Source: an uncultured Bacteroidales bacterium (lineage in GTDB: Bacteria; Bacteroidota; Bacteroidia; Bacteroidales; Muribaculaceae). Taken from it: a stretch of 7,926 nucleotides of DNA. The notes below the pieces were generated by a model that saw nothing but the letters and a program-made list of their open reading frames with translations, did not search any database and was not told the origin of the DNA. Within the stretch, counting starts at the first letter, position 1, and the number at the start of each line of letters is the position of its first letter. Below are positions 1 to 6,518 of the stretch, in pieces. The position numbers and the translations under genes were made by a program. Location of the stretch: assembly GCA_947175585.1 (NCBI GenBank), contig CAMWNL010000056.1, forward strand, positions 1 through 7,926, in the 5' to 3' direction.

Positions 1-492
1 ACAAATGAGGTCAGTGTCATGGGCTCCCCCGCGATAGACTATTTTGTCTTCGGGTGCGTCGCCGATGCATGTGATAGAAATTACGAGACCCTGATGAGAA
101 GCTGTAGTGTCTCCGCCAACGAGGTCGACACCATATATCTCACATGCGAGTCTTATGCCGGCATAAAGTTCCTCGATATGTTCTACAGTAAAGCGTTTTG
201 AAATGCCGAGCGACACCGTTATCTGACGGGGAGTGCCGTTCATGGCGTATATGTCCGAAAAATTAACGATGGCTGACTTGTAGCCGAGATGTTTTAGCGG
301 AACGTAAGTCAGGTCAAAGTGGACGTTTTCGAGCAGCAGGTCGGTAGTGACGAGTACTCTTGTGTTTGGAAAACTGAGCACGGCGGCGTCATCACCGACA
401 CCTTTGAGTGTAGCTTCGTTATGAAGCGGCAGCTCTTTGGTCAGCCGGTCGATAAGACCGAATTCGCCCAGTGTTGAAATCTCTGTTGCCAT
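1..492 (-). CDS. thiL: Thiamine-monophosphate kinase ThiL, N-terminal 164 codons (3' end outside window)
   Basis: ThiL phosphorylates thiamine monophosphate to thiamine diphosphate with ATP in the cytoplasm, the last step of cofactor biosynthesis. Translating the minus strand from the ATG at 492 gives an open frame to the window edge. Family motifs appear in order: GVGDDAAV (residues 31-38, metal-binding Asp34/Asp35), TTDLLLENVHF (49-59), NFSDIYAMNG (77-86, Asp80) and GVDLVGGDTT (121-130, Asp128). These belong to the PurM/ThiL-type ATP-binding N-terminal domain. The PurM-like C-terminal domain should lie beyond position 1. The start follows the stop of the purine nucleoside phosphorylase gene by 15 nt, so it is probably the last or a late gene of the sppA-lpxK-PNP-thiL transcript. 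No internal stop or frameshift is seen. Identification is firm; only the length is unknown. Confidence 0.95.
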   Translation of the reverse strand, partial: MATEISTLGEFGLIDRLTKELPLHNEATLKGVGDDAAVLSFPNTRVLVTTDLLLENVHFDLTYVPLKHLGYKSAIVNFSDIYAMNGTPRQITVSLGISKRFTVEHIEELYAGIRLACEIYGVDLVGGDTTASHQGLVISITCIGDAPEDKIVYRGGAHDTDLIC

Positions 493-507
493 ATTCAACT
501 GGAATAA

Positions 508-1320
508 TTATGATCGTGAGACTACTTCCTTGATTAGAGCCACAACTGTAGGCTGAGCCTTGATGGCAGCTTTCTGGACTTCTTCGTGAGTCGGGACTTC
601 GGTGACATCTTTACCGCCCAGGTCGGTGATGACCGAGATGCCGAAAACTCTCATGCCTGCATGGTTGGCGACAATGACTTCAGGCACTGTCGACATGCCG
701 ACAGCGTCACCTCCGATGATGCGGAAATATTCATATTCGGCCGGAGTCTCGAATGTCGGACCAGGTGTGCCAACATAGACACCGTGCATCAGTCGCAGAC
801 CTTTCTCGTCGCCGATAGTGTCTGCAAGCGCGATCAGCTGTTTTGAGTATGCTTCGGTCATGGCCGGGAAACGCGGACCGAGTTCGTTGTAGTTTTTACC
901 TCTAAGCGGATTTTCAGGGAAGAGGTTGATATGGTCTGTGATTATCATCACGTCGCCAACTCTGAACTCTTTGTTCATGCCACCGGCGGCATTGCTGACA
1001 AAGAGGGTCTTAACGCCGAGAGCCTGCATGACGCGCACGGGGAAAGTCACCTGCTTCATATCGTAGCCTTCGTAGTAGTGGAATCGGCCTTGCATTGCCA
1101 TTACTCGTTTTCCTCCCAGTGTGCCGAAAATCAGATTTCCACTATGACCTTCGACGGTGGAAACCGGGAAATTAGGTATTTCCTGGTAAGGGATAAACTG
1201 TTTGTCGCTGATATGATCGACCAGGTCTCCGAGACCGGTGCCGAGAATGATTGCGGTTTCAGGTATGTCGCTGACTTTCGCGCGGAGATAGTCGGCAGTC
1301 TGTTTGATTTTCTCTAACAT
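508..1320 (-). CDS. punA: Purine nucleoside phosphorylase, trimeric (PNP/MTAP) family
   Basis: A 270-aa cytoplasmic enzyme of purine salvage that cleaves purine (deoxy)ribonucleosides with phosphate to free base and (deoxy)ribose-1-phosphate. Length and motifs fit the homotrimeric PNP/MTAP family: ILGTGLG (25-31), GHSGN (58-62), QGRFHYYEGY (77-86), SNAAGG (109-114), NPLRG (137-141), GPTFETPAEYEYF (187-199) and VGMSTVPE (207-214). By alignment with human PNP, phosphate ligands His64, Arg84, His86 and sugar ligand Tyr88 correspond to His59, Arg79, His81 and Tyr83. Glu201 corresponds to Glu191, Met219/Ser220 to Met209/Ser210, and His257 to His245. The base-binding Asn243 is replaced here by Asp233 (VITDLGG), the residue type seen in methylthioadenosine phosphorylases, so the substrate range may include 6-aminopurines. 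The gene is third in the sppA operon, 62 nt after lpxK and 15 nt before thiL. The symbol is by family analogy. Confidence 0.93.
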   Translation of the reverse strand: MLEKIKQTADYLRAKVSDIPETAIILGTGLGDLVDHISDKQFIPYQEIPNFPVSTVEGHSGNLIFGTLGGKRVMAMQGRFHYYEGYDMKQVTFPVRVMQALGVKTLFVSNAAGGMNKEFRVGDVMIITDHINLFPENPLRGKNYNELGPRFPAMTEAYSKQLIALADTIGDEKGLRLMHGVYVGTPGPTFETPAEYEYFRIIGGDAVGMSTVPEVIVANHAGMRVFGISVITDLGGKDVTEVPTHEEVQKAAIKAQPTVVALIKEVVSRS

Positions 1321-1382
1321 GAGGATATGAATTTTGGAGTAATTAGTTATGTATATAAGAACAAAACGCGCGGCACCTGAGT

Positions 1383-2474
1383 TCAGTTATGGCGCGGATT
1401 GAGCATTTCTCTAAGGGTCATTGCAAAGTCGTCGTTGTTTGAATAATTAAGGAATTCAACTTCGACAGGCAGATAGAAAGTTACGGCTTTCAGTTCGTGA
1501 GGGAAATAAGGGTTGCAAATCAGTCTGACCGCGTCTTTTTCAGTCGTTATGATGATGCGGTTTTCTCCCTTCATCGAGTTATAGCGCTTCTTTATGAGTT
1601 CGATGTCCTTACGTTTGTAATTGTGGTGATCGGGGAAGATATTGACTTTGACTCTGGGCAGGAAACTCTTCAGATAGCGTATGAAAGGTCGCGGATTGCC
1701 TATGCCGGCAACCGCGAGAATAGTGTCGTTCTGACCCATCCAGTCAAGAAACGGCACGGTGTGTACGGCATCCGGGAAAAGTGGAACGAGGTTCTGGTAA
1801 GCAAATCTCGAAAAGAATAATTTCTGATATGGATACAGATCAAGATGTTTGCTGACGAGTCTATAGTCGATCTGCTTTATGCCGTCAGGACATTTGGCGG
1901 TAATGACAATGTCGGCGCGTCCCATGCCGCGGACTGATTCTCTGAGTCGGCCATAGGGCAGGAGTTTGTCGTTGTAGACCGGGCGTCCGTATTCGGTTAT
2001 CAGGATGGCAACCGTCGGCTTGACATAGCGGTGCTGAAATGCATCGTCGAGGACGATGAGGTTAATCATCGGGTCGATTTTCAGCAATTCGTTTATGCCC
2101 TTGACCCGGTCTTCGCACACAGCGATGACAACCTGCCCGCCAAATTTATGGTAAATCTGATATGCCTCATCGCCTATATCTCTCGGGGTCGATTTCGGAC
2201 TGGCGAAGACAAATCCTTTTGTCTTACGTTTGTATCCGCGGCTAAGCACTGCGACATGGTGGCTGTGACGCATAGCCTCGACTATGTGTTCGACATGCGG
2301 AGTCTTGCCAGTGCCGCCTACGGTCAAATTACCGACTACGACAATAGGCACGCCAAATTCATGCTGTTTCAGTATACCCCAGTCAAAAAATTTGTTGCGC
2401 ATGTAGGTGATCGCTCCATAGATTTTGGAGCAAGGCAACAAAATTAATTTTGATAGGACTGAGTGTGACGGCAT
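1383..2474 (-). CDS. lpxK: Tetraacyldisaccharide 4'-kinase LpxK
   Basis: LpxK phosphorylates the 4' position of the lipid A precursor at the cytoplasmic face of the inner membrane. The 363-aa product shows the P-loop GGTGKTP (53-59) after the usual VVVGNLTV strand, then SRGY (78-81), DEAY (102-105), the signature LDDAFQHR (142-149), LLPYGRLRE (171-179), ADIVITAK (187-194), AGIGNP (256-261), FPDHHNY (280-286) and TTEKDAVRL (310-318). The N-terminus, with a short hydrophobic stretch (about 9-15) and YMRNKFFDWGIL (24-35), matches the usual membrane-associated start of Bacteroidales LpxK and supports the ATG at 2474. All motifs are intact and the length is normal. The gene starts 17 nt after the sppA stop, so the two are almost certainly co-transcribed. 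Its presence implies a Gram-negative envelope with lipid A. Confidence 0.96.
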   Translation of the reverse strand: MPSHSVLSKLILLPCSKIYGAITYMRNKFFDWGILKQHEFGVPIVVVGNLTVGGTGKTPHVEHIVEAMRHSHHVAVLSRGYKRKTKGFVFASPKSTPRDIGDEAYQIYHKFGGQVVIAVCEDRVKGINELLKIDPMINLIVLDDAFQHRYVKPTVAILITEYGRPVYNDKLLPYGRLRESVRGMGRADIVITAKCPDGIKQIDYRLVSKHLDLYPYQKLFFSRFAYQNLVPLFPDAVHTVPFLDWMGQNDTILAVAGIGNPRPFIRYLKSFLPRVKVNIFPDHHNYKRKDIELIKKRYNSMKGENRIIITTEKDAVRLICNPYFPHELKAVTFYLPVEVEFLNYSNNDDFAMTLREMLNPRHN

Positions 2475-2491
2475 GTCCGAAGGGTATATGA

Positions 2492-4252
2492 TTATCTGAT
2501 TGTTATTTCGGGCATACGTGCTTGAATCGGATCCATCTCGGATATGCGTTTCGCCATCACGAGATATTTCATGATTTCAGGGTCTAGGGATATGCCTTGC
2601 GCAGTCTGGAGCTGCGATGTTTCATCGAGCAGACGCTCCAGCAGGTTTGTGTTGACATAAGGATAAGCGGCCCAGGCGTCAGCATCAAGACCGACTTCTT
2701 CGGTAATTGCTTTTACGGCGTCATTAAGACTGCCGAGTTCGTCGACAAGTCCGAGTTCGAGAGCCGATGATCCGACCCAAACTCTTCCTTCTGCGATTGC
2801 CTTGACAGAGTCAACGCTCATGTGACGTCCTTCTGCAACGCGCGAAGTGAAGATGTCGTATGTCTCCTCCACATAGCGTTGCATTGAAGCTTTCTGCTCA
2901 GGAGTCATCGGAGAGGTGAGAGACATAAACGTAGCGTTAGGACTTGAAGCCACTGTAGAGAATGTCACTCCGAGTTTACCGGTGACAAGACCGCTGATGT
3001 CGGGAATCATGCCAAACACGCCGATAGATCCGGTGAGTGTCGTGGCGTCGGCATAAATGCGGTCTGCGCCGCAACTGATGTAGTAGCCGCCTGACGCCGC
3101 ATAATCACCCATCGACACATAAAATGGTTTATCTTGAGATTTGAAATATTCGAGGGCTTCCCATATCTGCTCTGAAGCAAATGCACTGCCGCCTCCCGAA
3201 TTCACTCGCAGTACGAGACCTGCTACATTTTCATCATCAGCAAGACGGATAATCTCCGGAACCATTTTGTCGCCAACAATGCCGCCGTCGCCTGACTCGA
3301 CAATATCACCTACGGCATAGAGCACTGCGATATGGTCATCGGAGTGAGACGTGAATCTATCGGAATTAGCTTCGATATATTTGGAGGGTGTTATAAACGG
3401 CAGTTCGTCATTATCGTCGACACTGAGCATGTCGCGCAGCATGTCTTCGACCTCGCGACGATAGATTGTCTCTGTGACTATGCGAGCGTCAACATCATGG
3501 GAAGCGGTCCATGCGAATGTAAGACTGTCGGCCCATGCTGACACTGTCGCTGGTTCGACACTCCGGTTTTCGGCTATAGTCGACGCGTAGTAGTTCCAGA
3601 TCGAATCAATATATACTTGATTCTGACGACGTGCAGGTTCGCTCATAGAAGTGAGGATGAAAGGTTCGACTGCACTCTTGTATGTGCCCACTTTAACGAC
3701 CTGGACTTTTATGCCGAGTTTGTCAAGCAGTCCGGCAAAAAAAGGAGTCTGCATGCCTATGCCCCTGATATCGACATTGCCGACAGGGTTTATGAAAATC
3801 TTATCGGCAACTGAGGCTACGAGATAGTCTCCCTGAGAAAAATTATCGGCATAGGCATAGATCCATTTGCCGGATTCTTTAAATTCATTCAGGGCCTCGA
3901 CAAGTTCCTGTCTTGATGCGACGCCCATTGATGCTCCTGCAGCGTCGATATATATACCGCGAATCTTCTTATCTTTAGCGGCCATTCTAACTGATGTGAG
4001 CATCTGGTCGAGAGTCTCGCCCTTGCTTTCATAGTCTCTGACTAAGTCCATGAAACTTTGTTCCTGCAGACGCTCGGCTATGTCGCCTTCAAGTTTAATA
4101 TAAAGTATGGACTTGTCTTTGATTTTTACAGTTTCAGATTTTGAGCCTATGACGGCACCGACGAGTACAATCCCTCCGAAAAGGATTATCAAGATGGAAA
4201 TCCAGATGCCGGCTACTGTGCCGAGCATAGAGACAAAAAAGCGTTTTAACAT
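2492..4252 (-). CDS. sppA: Signal peptide peptidase SppA, long 67K-type (peptidase family S49)
   Basis: A membrane-anchored serine protease with a Ser/Lys dyad that degrades cleaved signal peptides and other membrane-associated peptides from the periplasmic side. The 586-aa product has one N-terminal membrane segment (about 11-36) and two S49 domains in tandem, the long E. coli-like form. The general-base Lys192 lies in VGTYKSAVEPF (188-198), equivalent to E. coli Lys209. The nucleophile Ser387 lies in MGDYAASGGYY (381-391), equivalent to E. coli Ser409. VNSGGGSAFASE (350-361) and LTGSIGVFG (406-414) complete the active-site region. The extreme C-terminus (DPIQARMPEITIR) is typical of Bacteroidales SppA. 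It is the first gene of the leftward operon, with a Bacteroidota-type promoter about 75 nt upstream, and lpxK follows 17 nt downstream. No defect is seen. Confidence 0.96.
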   Translation of the reverse strand: MLKRFFVSMLGTVAGIWISILIILFGGIVLVGAVIGSKSETVKIKDKSILYIKLEGDIAERLQEQSFMDLVRDYESKGETLDQMLTSVRMAAKDKKIRGIYIDAAGASMGVASRQELVEALNEFKESGKWIYAYADNFSQGDYLVASVADKIFINPVGNVDIRGIGMQTPFFAGLLDKLGIKVQVVKVGTYKSAVEPFILTSMSEPARRQNQVYIDSIWNYYASTIAENRSVEPATVSAWADSLTFAWTASHDVDARIVTETIYRREVEDMLRDMLSVDDNDELPFITPSKYIEANSDRFTSHSDDHIAVLYAVGDIVESGDGGIVGDKMVPEIIRLADDENVAGLVLRVNSGGGSAFASEQIWEALEYFKSQDKPFYVSMGDYAASGGYYISCGADRIYADATTLTGSIGVFGMIPDISGLVTGKLGVTFSTVASSPNATFMSLTSPMTPEQKASMQRYVEETYDIFTSRVAEGRHMSVDSVKAIAEGRVWVGSSALELGLVDELGSLNDAVKAITEEVGLDADAWAAYPYVNTNLLERLLDETSQLQTAQGISLDPEIMKYLVMAKRISEMDPIQARMPEITIR

Positions 4253-4299
4253 GTTTGCTTTAATGTATATGTTTGGTTTTTAATTAATTAACTCAATTG

Positions 4300-4323
4300 G
4301 TCGACTATTGCGTAATAGTCAAC
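4300..4323. repeat. Interrupted inverted repeat at the predicted sppA transcription start
   Basis: GACTATT (4303-4309) and AATAGTC (4314-4320) form a perfect 7-bp dyad with a GCGT centre. One mismatch (4302/4321) interrupts a further two pairs (4300-4301 with 4322-4323). It lies over the predicted start point of the leftward promoter, so it could be an operator or a 5'-leader hairpin of the sppA mRNA. No U-run follows on the leftward strand, so it is not read as a terminator. Confidence 0.4.
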
Positions 4324-4325
4324 TA

Positions 4326-4355
4326 CAAAATTAACAAAAAAACTTGTATTGCAAT
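4326..4355 (-). promoter_or_regulatory. Predicted promoter of the sppA-lpxK-PNP-thiL operon
   Basis: On the minus strand TAATTTTG (4333 down to 4326) is a full match to the Bacteroidota -7 consensus TAnnTTTG. ATTG (4355 down to 4352), a 3-of-4 match to the -33 TTTG box, lies 18 nt upstream, close to the usual spacing. Transcription would begin near 4320, leaving a leader of roughly 68 nt before the sppA ATG. This is a consensus match only, with no experimental support. Confidence 0.55.
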
Positions 4356-4357
4356 AC
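4346..4357. repeat. Perfect 12-nt palindrome over the sppA -33 box
   Basis: GTATTGCAATAC equals its own reverse complement and covers the predicted -33 element of the leftward promoter. This is a sensible place for a dimeric repressor or activator. A palindrome of this length could also arise by chance in AT-rich DNA, and no second copy was noticed in the window. Confidence 0.4.
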
Positions 4358-4446
4358 TCTGATTAAATGTTTGTTGTTTTGCATAAGAAAAAAAATTCTT
4401 CGAATTTAATAAATGTTAAAATCAGGAGCGTGTTGTCACAGAATCC

Positions 4447-4454
4447 TACCTTTG
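4447..4454 (+). promoter_or_regulatory. Predicted -7 element of the sigma-factor operon promoter
   Basis: TACCTTTG is a full match to the Bacteroidota TAnnTTTG -7 consensus. It lies 25 nt upstream of the ATG at 4479, so transcription would start near 4460 and leave a leader of only about 20 nt. No good TTTG box is found at the -33 position (around 4424), which leaves the promoter half-supported or open to activation or autoregulation. If real, it rules out translation starting at 4413. Confidence 0.45.
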
Positions 4455-4478
4455 TTACTCATTATATCACATGCCCGT

Positions 4479-4967
4479 ATGATGGATAAAAGCAGCTTCG
4501 AAATAAAGATTTTGCCACAATACAAGCGCGTCTATGCGATGTGTCTTGCCATCATAGGTGATAGACATGAGGCTGCCGATGCTGTACAAGAGGCTTTTGC
4601 TATTGTGTGGGAGCGCAGGAATGAGCTCGATGGACTAACTTCGCCTGAAGCGTATGTTAGAACTGTAGCGAGAAACGTCTGCATGAGACGAATACACTCT
4701 ATGTCGCGACTCAGTAGTCTCGAAGAACTGATCGAATTCAGATCAGATGCAGAGGATAAATCGGAACTCAAGAGTGAGCTGGTATATCTTCGAAGTCTTA
4801 TCGACACATTGCCGGTTATGCAACGTCTGGTTATGAATCTGAATGTCTTCGGAGGGTGCTCTAATGAGGAGATTGCGAAGATAACAGGTGAAAGCAGTGA
4901 CAATGTCCGTCAACTGCTGTCGAGAGCGAGAAAGAAAATAAAGGAATTATATAACAAGAAAAAGTAA
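4479..4967 (+). CDS. ECF-type RNA polymerase sigma factor (sigma-70 family)
   Basis: A 162-aa cytoplasmic sigma factor that would redirect RNA polymerase to a set of promoters. Region 2 spans about residues 10-75: LPQYKRVYAMCLAIIGDRHEA, then DAVQEAFAIVWERR, the core-binding helix pattern of ECF sigmas. After a charged linker (about 76-104), region 4 spans about 105-158, with LPVMQRLVMNL and a helix-turn-helix (CSNEEIAKITGESSDNVRQLLSRARKKI). Region 3 is absent, as in the ECF group. The ATG at 4479 (or the adjacent one at 4482) is chosen over 4413 because the peptide then begins directly before region 2 and because a -7 promoter element lies at 4447-4454. The stop is 8 nt before the next gene and the same strand continues through three more genes. 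A membrane protein two genes downstream looks like its anti-sigma partner. Which promoters it controls cannot be read from the window. Confidence 0.9.
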   Translation: MMDKSSFEIKILPQYKRVYAMCLAIIGDRHEAADAVQEAFAIVWERRNELDGLTSPEAYVRTVARNVCMRRIHSMSRLSSLEELIEFRSDAEDKSELKSELVYLRSLIDTLPVMQRLVMNLNVFGGCSNEEIAKITGESSDNVRQLLSRARKKIKELYNKKK

Positions 4968-4975
4968 GTCATGTC

Positions 4976-6502
4976 ATGAAACAGTTGATCGTAGTTATAA
5001 TAATGCTGATCTGTGCATCGCCAGCGGATATGTGTGCGAGGATATGGAATCCAAAAGGTAAAGCATATCCTGATCGGGTAGTGTTCAATCCCGATTTTAT
5101 GGCAGAAACGAGTGGTAATCTGAAAATAGATCGTATCGAGTTTTTTAAGGACAGCACACTTATTGTTTTTACTGCAAGCAGTAATTACGGATATATTAAT
5201 GTGGATCGTAATCTGACGCTTGATGCTGATGGAAAGATATTGTTACCGGATAAAGTTTATGGACTGGTTTTCGGTGAAAATTTTAAACTGCAGCGATGGA
5301 ATAAACAGCAGTTTGTGATGGTCTATCCTCCGGTCGATCGTAAGGTAAAAAAACTGAGTGTGGTGCAGCTCGGTGGGTCTTGGAGCATATATGGTATTCG
5401 TCTTGACGGAGGTAAGTATGATCGTCCGACGATTGAAGAATGGGAAGAGACGAGATCGGTCTACTATGCTGGAGATCCGAAACAATTTATATATCCTAAG
5501 CCGAAAACGGTAGTTTATGAGGGATTTATCAACGGATATGATCCGGATGTGTTCAAACGCACATTTCGTCTCAATAATTATAATGAGATTACGGGAGTTC
5601 AGGAACCGATTGATGTCGAGATAGATGATCAAGGATATTTCAGGATAGAGTTGAAATCATATTTCCCAAAATTTGTAATGGCTGATTTCCCTCTGAACAT
5701 GCAAGTTAAATCATTTCTTGAGCCTGCACACAATCTCGCAATCTATTTTGACCGCAATATGATTCTTGGTCAAAGAGCAGGTAAGATTAATGTATGGAAT
5801 GCGGCTATCGTTAATGCAGGTGATCTCGGCTTGATCAATAATCAACTTTATGCGTCGTGGGCTGTATGGACTCCTGATATCAAACGACCGCTATATGAGG
5901 CGCGCTCTCTAAAAGAAGCTAAGAAAATTATTGACAGACTTCATAAGGAACAAGTGGAGCGTCTTAAGTCGTATGCTGCGGATTTTATGATTTTCCCATA
6001 TAGTGAAGATGTCATCATGGCAAACGAAAAAGCCGGTATGATCACTACACTTCTTGAACAGGAAAAGCGATATAACGACCGTGAACCAATACCGTATAAT
6101 TTTTATGATTTCATTAAAGGAGACCTTAGTGATAAGCTTATAGTTACGTCAGGTTACTTCCCGACTCTTGCGCAGTTATTATCAGAATCACGTTACCGTG
6201 AAGTTTTAGGTATTAATAATGTCTATGCCTATAATGATCTTGCTGCCGATGGCCGCAGAGTGGCAATATTCAAGACTCTGGAGACTGAAGCTGAAGCGTT
6301 GTGCAGATATCTGGAAGTAAGATATCCTCCTTTATGGTGGCAGGTAATGATCTCTATGCGTCTTGCGTCGTTTGGTCTTATGGATGCAGACAGCGTCAGT
6401 CGAGAAGACGCCGCCTGGGTCATAAATCAGTTGAGCGATTGTAAGGCTATAACCGAGAAAGCGGTAATCGATGCGCTTAAGAGTCATTATCAAGTTAAAT
6501 AA
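4976..6502 (+). CDS. Exported protein resembling the non-redoxin part of Bacteroidales TlpA-like proteins
   Basis: A 508-aa protein of unassigned function. A short hydrophobic signal (about 4-14) precedes a polar stretch, suggesting Sec export to the periplasm. No good lipobox is present, so a lipoprotein is unlikely. Residues about 30-145 look like an all-beta domain (KIDRIEFFKDSTLIVFTA, then VYGLVFGE, then FVMVYPPVDRKVKKLSVVQ and SWSIYGIRL). About 178-265 looks like a second beta domain (VVYEGFINGYDP to LAIYFDRN). The rest is mainly helical. This layout resembles the N-terminal part of long Bacteroidales TlpA-like thiol-disulfide proteins. However, no CxxC motif or thioredoxin fold is seen, and only two cysteines remain outside the signal region (443 and 489). 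The gene ends at a clean stop 16 nt before the next gene, so it does not look recently broken. Placement directly after the sigma gene suggests a sensor or output role in its circuit. The family resemblance is from memory and moderate. Confidence 0.6.
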   Translation: MKQLIVVIIMLICASPADMCARIWNPKGKAYPDRVVFNPDFMAETSGNLKIDRIEFFKDSTLIVFTASSNYGYINVDRNLTLDADGKILLPDKVYGLVFGENFKLQRWNKQQFVMVYPPVDRKVKKLSVVQLGGSWSIYGIRLDGGKYDRPTIEEWEETRSVYYAGDPKQFIYPKPKTVVYEGFINGYDPDVFKRTFRLNNYNEITGVQEPIDVEIDDQGYFRIELKSYFPKFVMADFPLNMQVKSFLEPAHNLAIYFDRNMILGQRAGKINVWNAAIVNAGDLGLINNQLYASWAVWTPDIKRPLYEARSLKEAKKIIDRLHKEQVERLKSYAADFMIFPYSEDVIMANEKAGMITTLLEQEKRYNDREPIPYNFYDFIKGDLSDKLIVTSGYFPTLAQLLSESRYREVLGINNVYAYNDLAADGRRVAIFKTLETEAEALCRYLEVRYPPLWWQVMISMRLASFGLMDADSVSREDAAWVINQLSDCKAITEKAVIDALKSHYQVK

Positions 6503-6518
6503 TTCATATTAATTCACA

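Larger units (their letters stand above)
4253..4478. other. Divergent AT-rich intergenic region
   Basis: The 226 nt between the divergent sppA and sigma-factor starts contain no convincing gene. They hold a leftward Bacteroidota-type promoter (4326-4355), a rightward TAnnTTTG element (4447-4454), a 12-nt palindrome TTAATTAATTAA (4280-4291), an interrupted dyad (4300-4323), a perfect 12-nt palindrome (4346-4357) and an A-tract (4388-4395). An in-frame upward extension of the sigma gene to 4413 is possible but disfavoured, because it would run through the rightward -7 element. Confidence 0.7.

Noticed and set aside
19..201. Plus-strand 60-codon open frame
   Set aside because: It lies antisense inside thiL, whose minus-strand translation carries intact family motifs. 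No similarity to a known protein was recognised.
586..1317. Two plus-strand open frames of 86 and 128 codons
   Set aside because: Both are antisense to the purine nucleoside phosphorylase gene, which is full length with all active-site motifs.
1321..1382. Possible separate promoter for the purine nucleoside phosphorylase
   Set aside because: The minus strand has a TTTTG but no TAnnTTTG at suitable spacing, so readthrough from lpxK is the simpler view.
1497..2447. Two plus-strand open frames of 107 and 138 codons
   Set aside because: They are antisense shadows of lpxK, whose P-loop and signature motifs are intact on the minus strand.
3332..3814. Two plus-strand open frames inside sppA
   Set aside because: They are antisense to a complete S49 protease gene and lack signals of their own.
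4303..4320. Dyad as a rho-independent terminator
   Set aside because: The stem is only 7 bp and AT-rich, and no U-run directly follows in either direction. Its place at a divergent promoter suits an operator or leader hairpin better.
4413..4478. 22-codon N-terminal extension of the sigma factor
   Set aside because: The extension would be transcribed only from a promoter further upstream, while a full -7 consensus lies inside it at 4447-4454. The added residues do not resemble a sigma-factor N-terminus.
4532..4903. Minus-strand 123-codon open frame
   Set aside because: It is antisense to the sigma-factor gene and serine/arginine-rich, as expected for a shadow frame.
5243..5632. Minus-strand 129-codon open frame, and similar ones at 4969-5157, 6229-6423 and 6707-7036
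   Set aside because: All are antisense to the continuous plus-strand operon, with no motif or promoter to support them.
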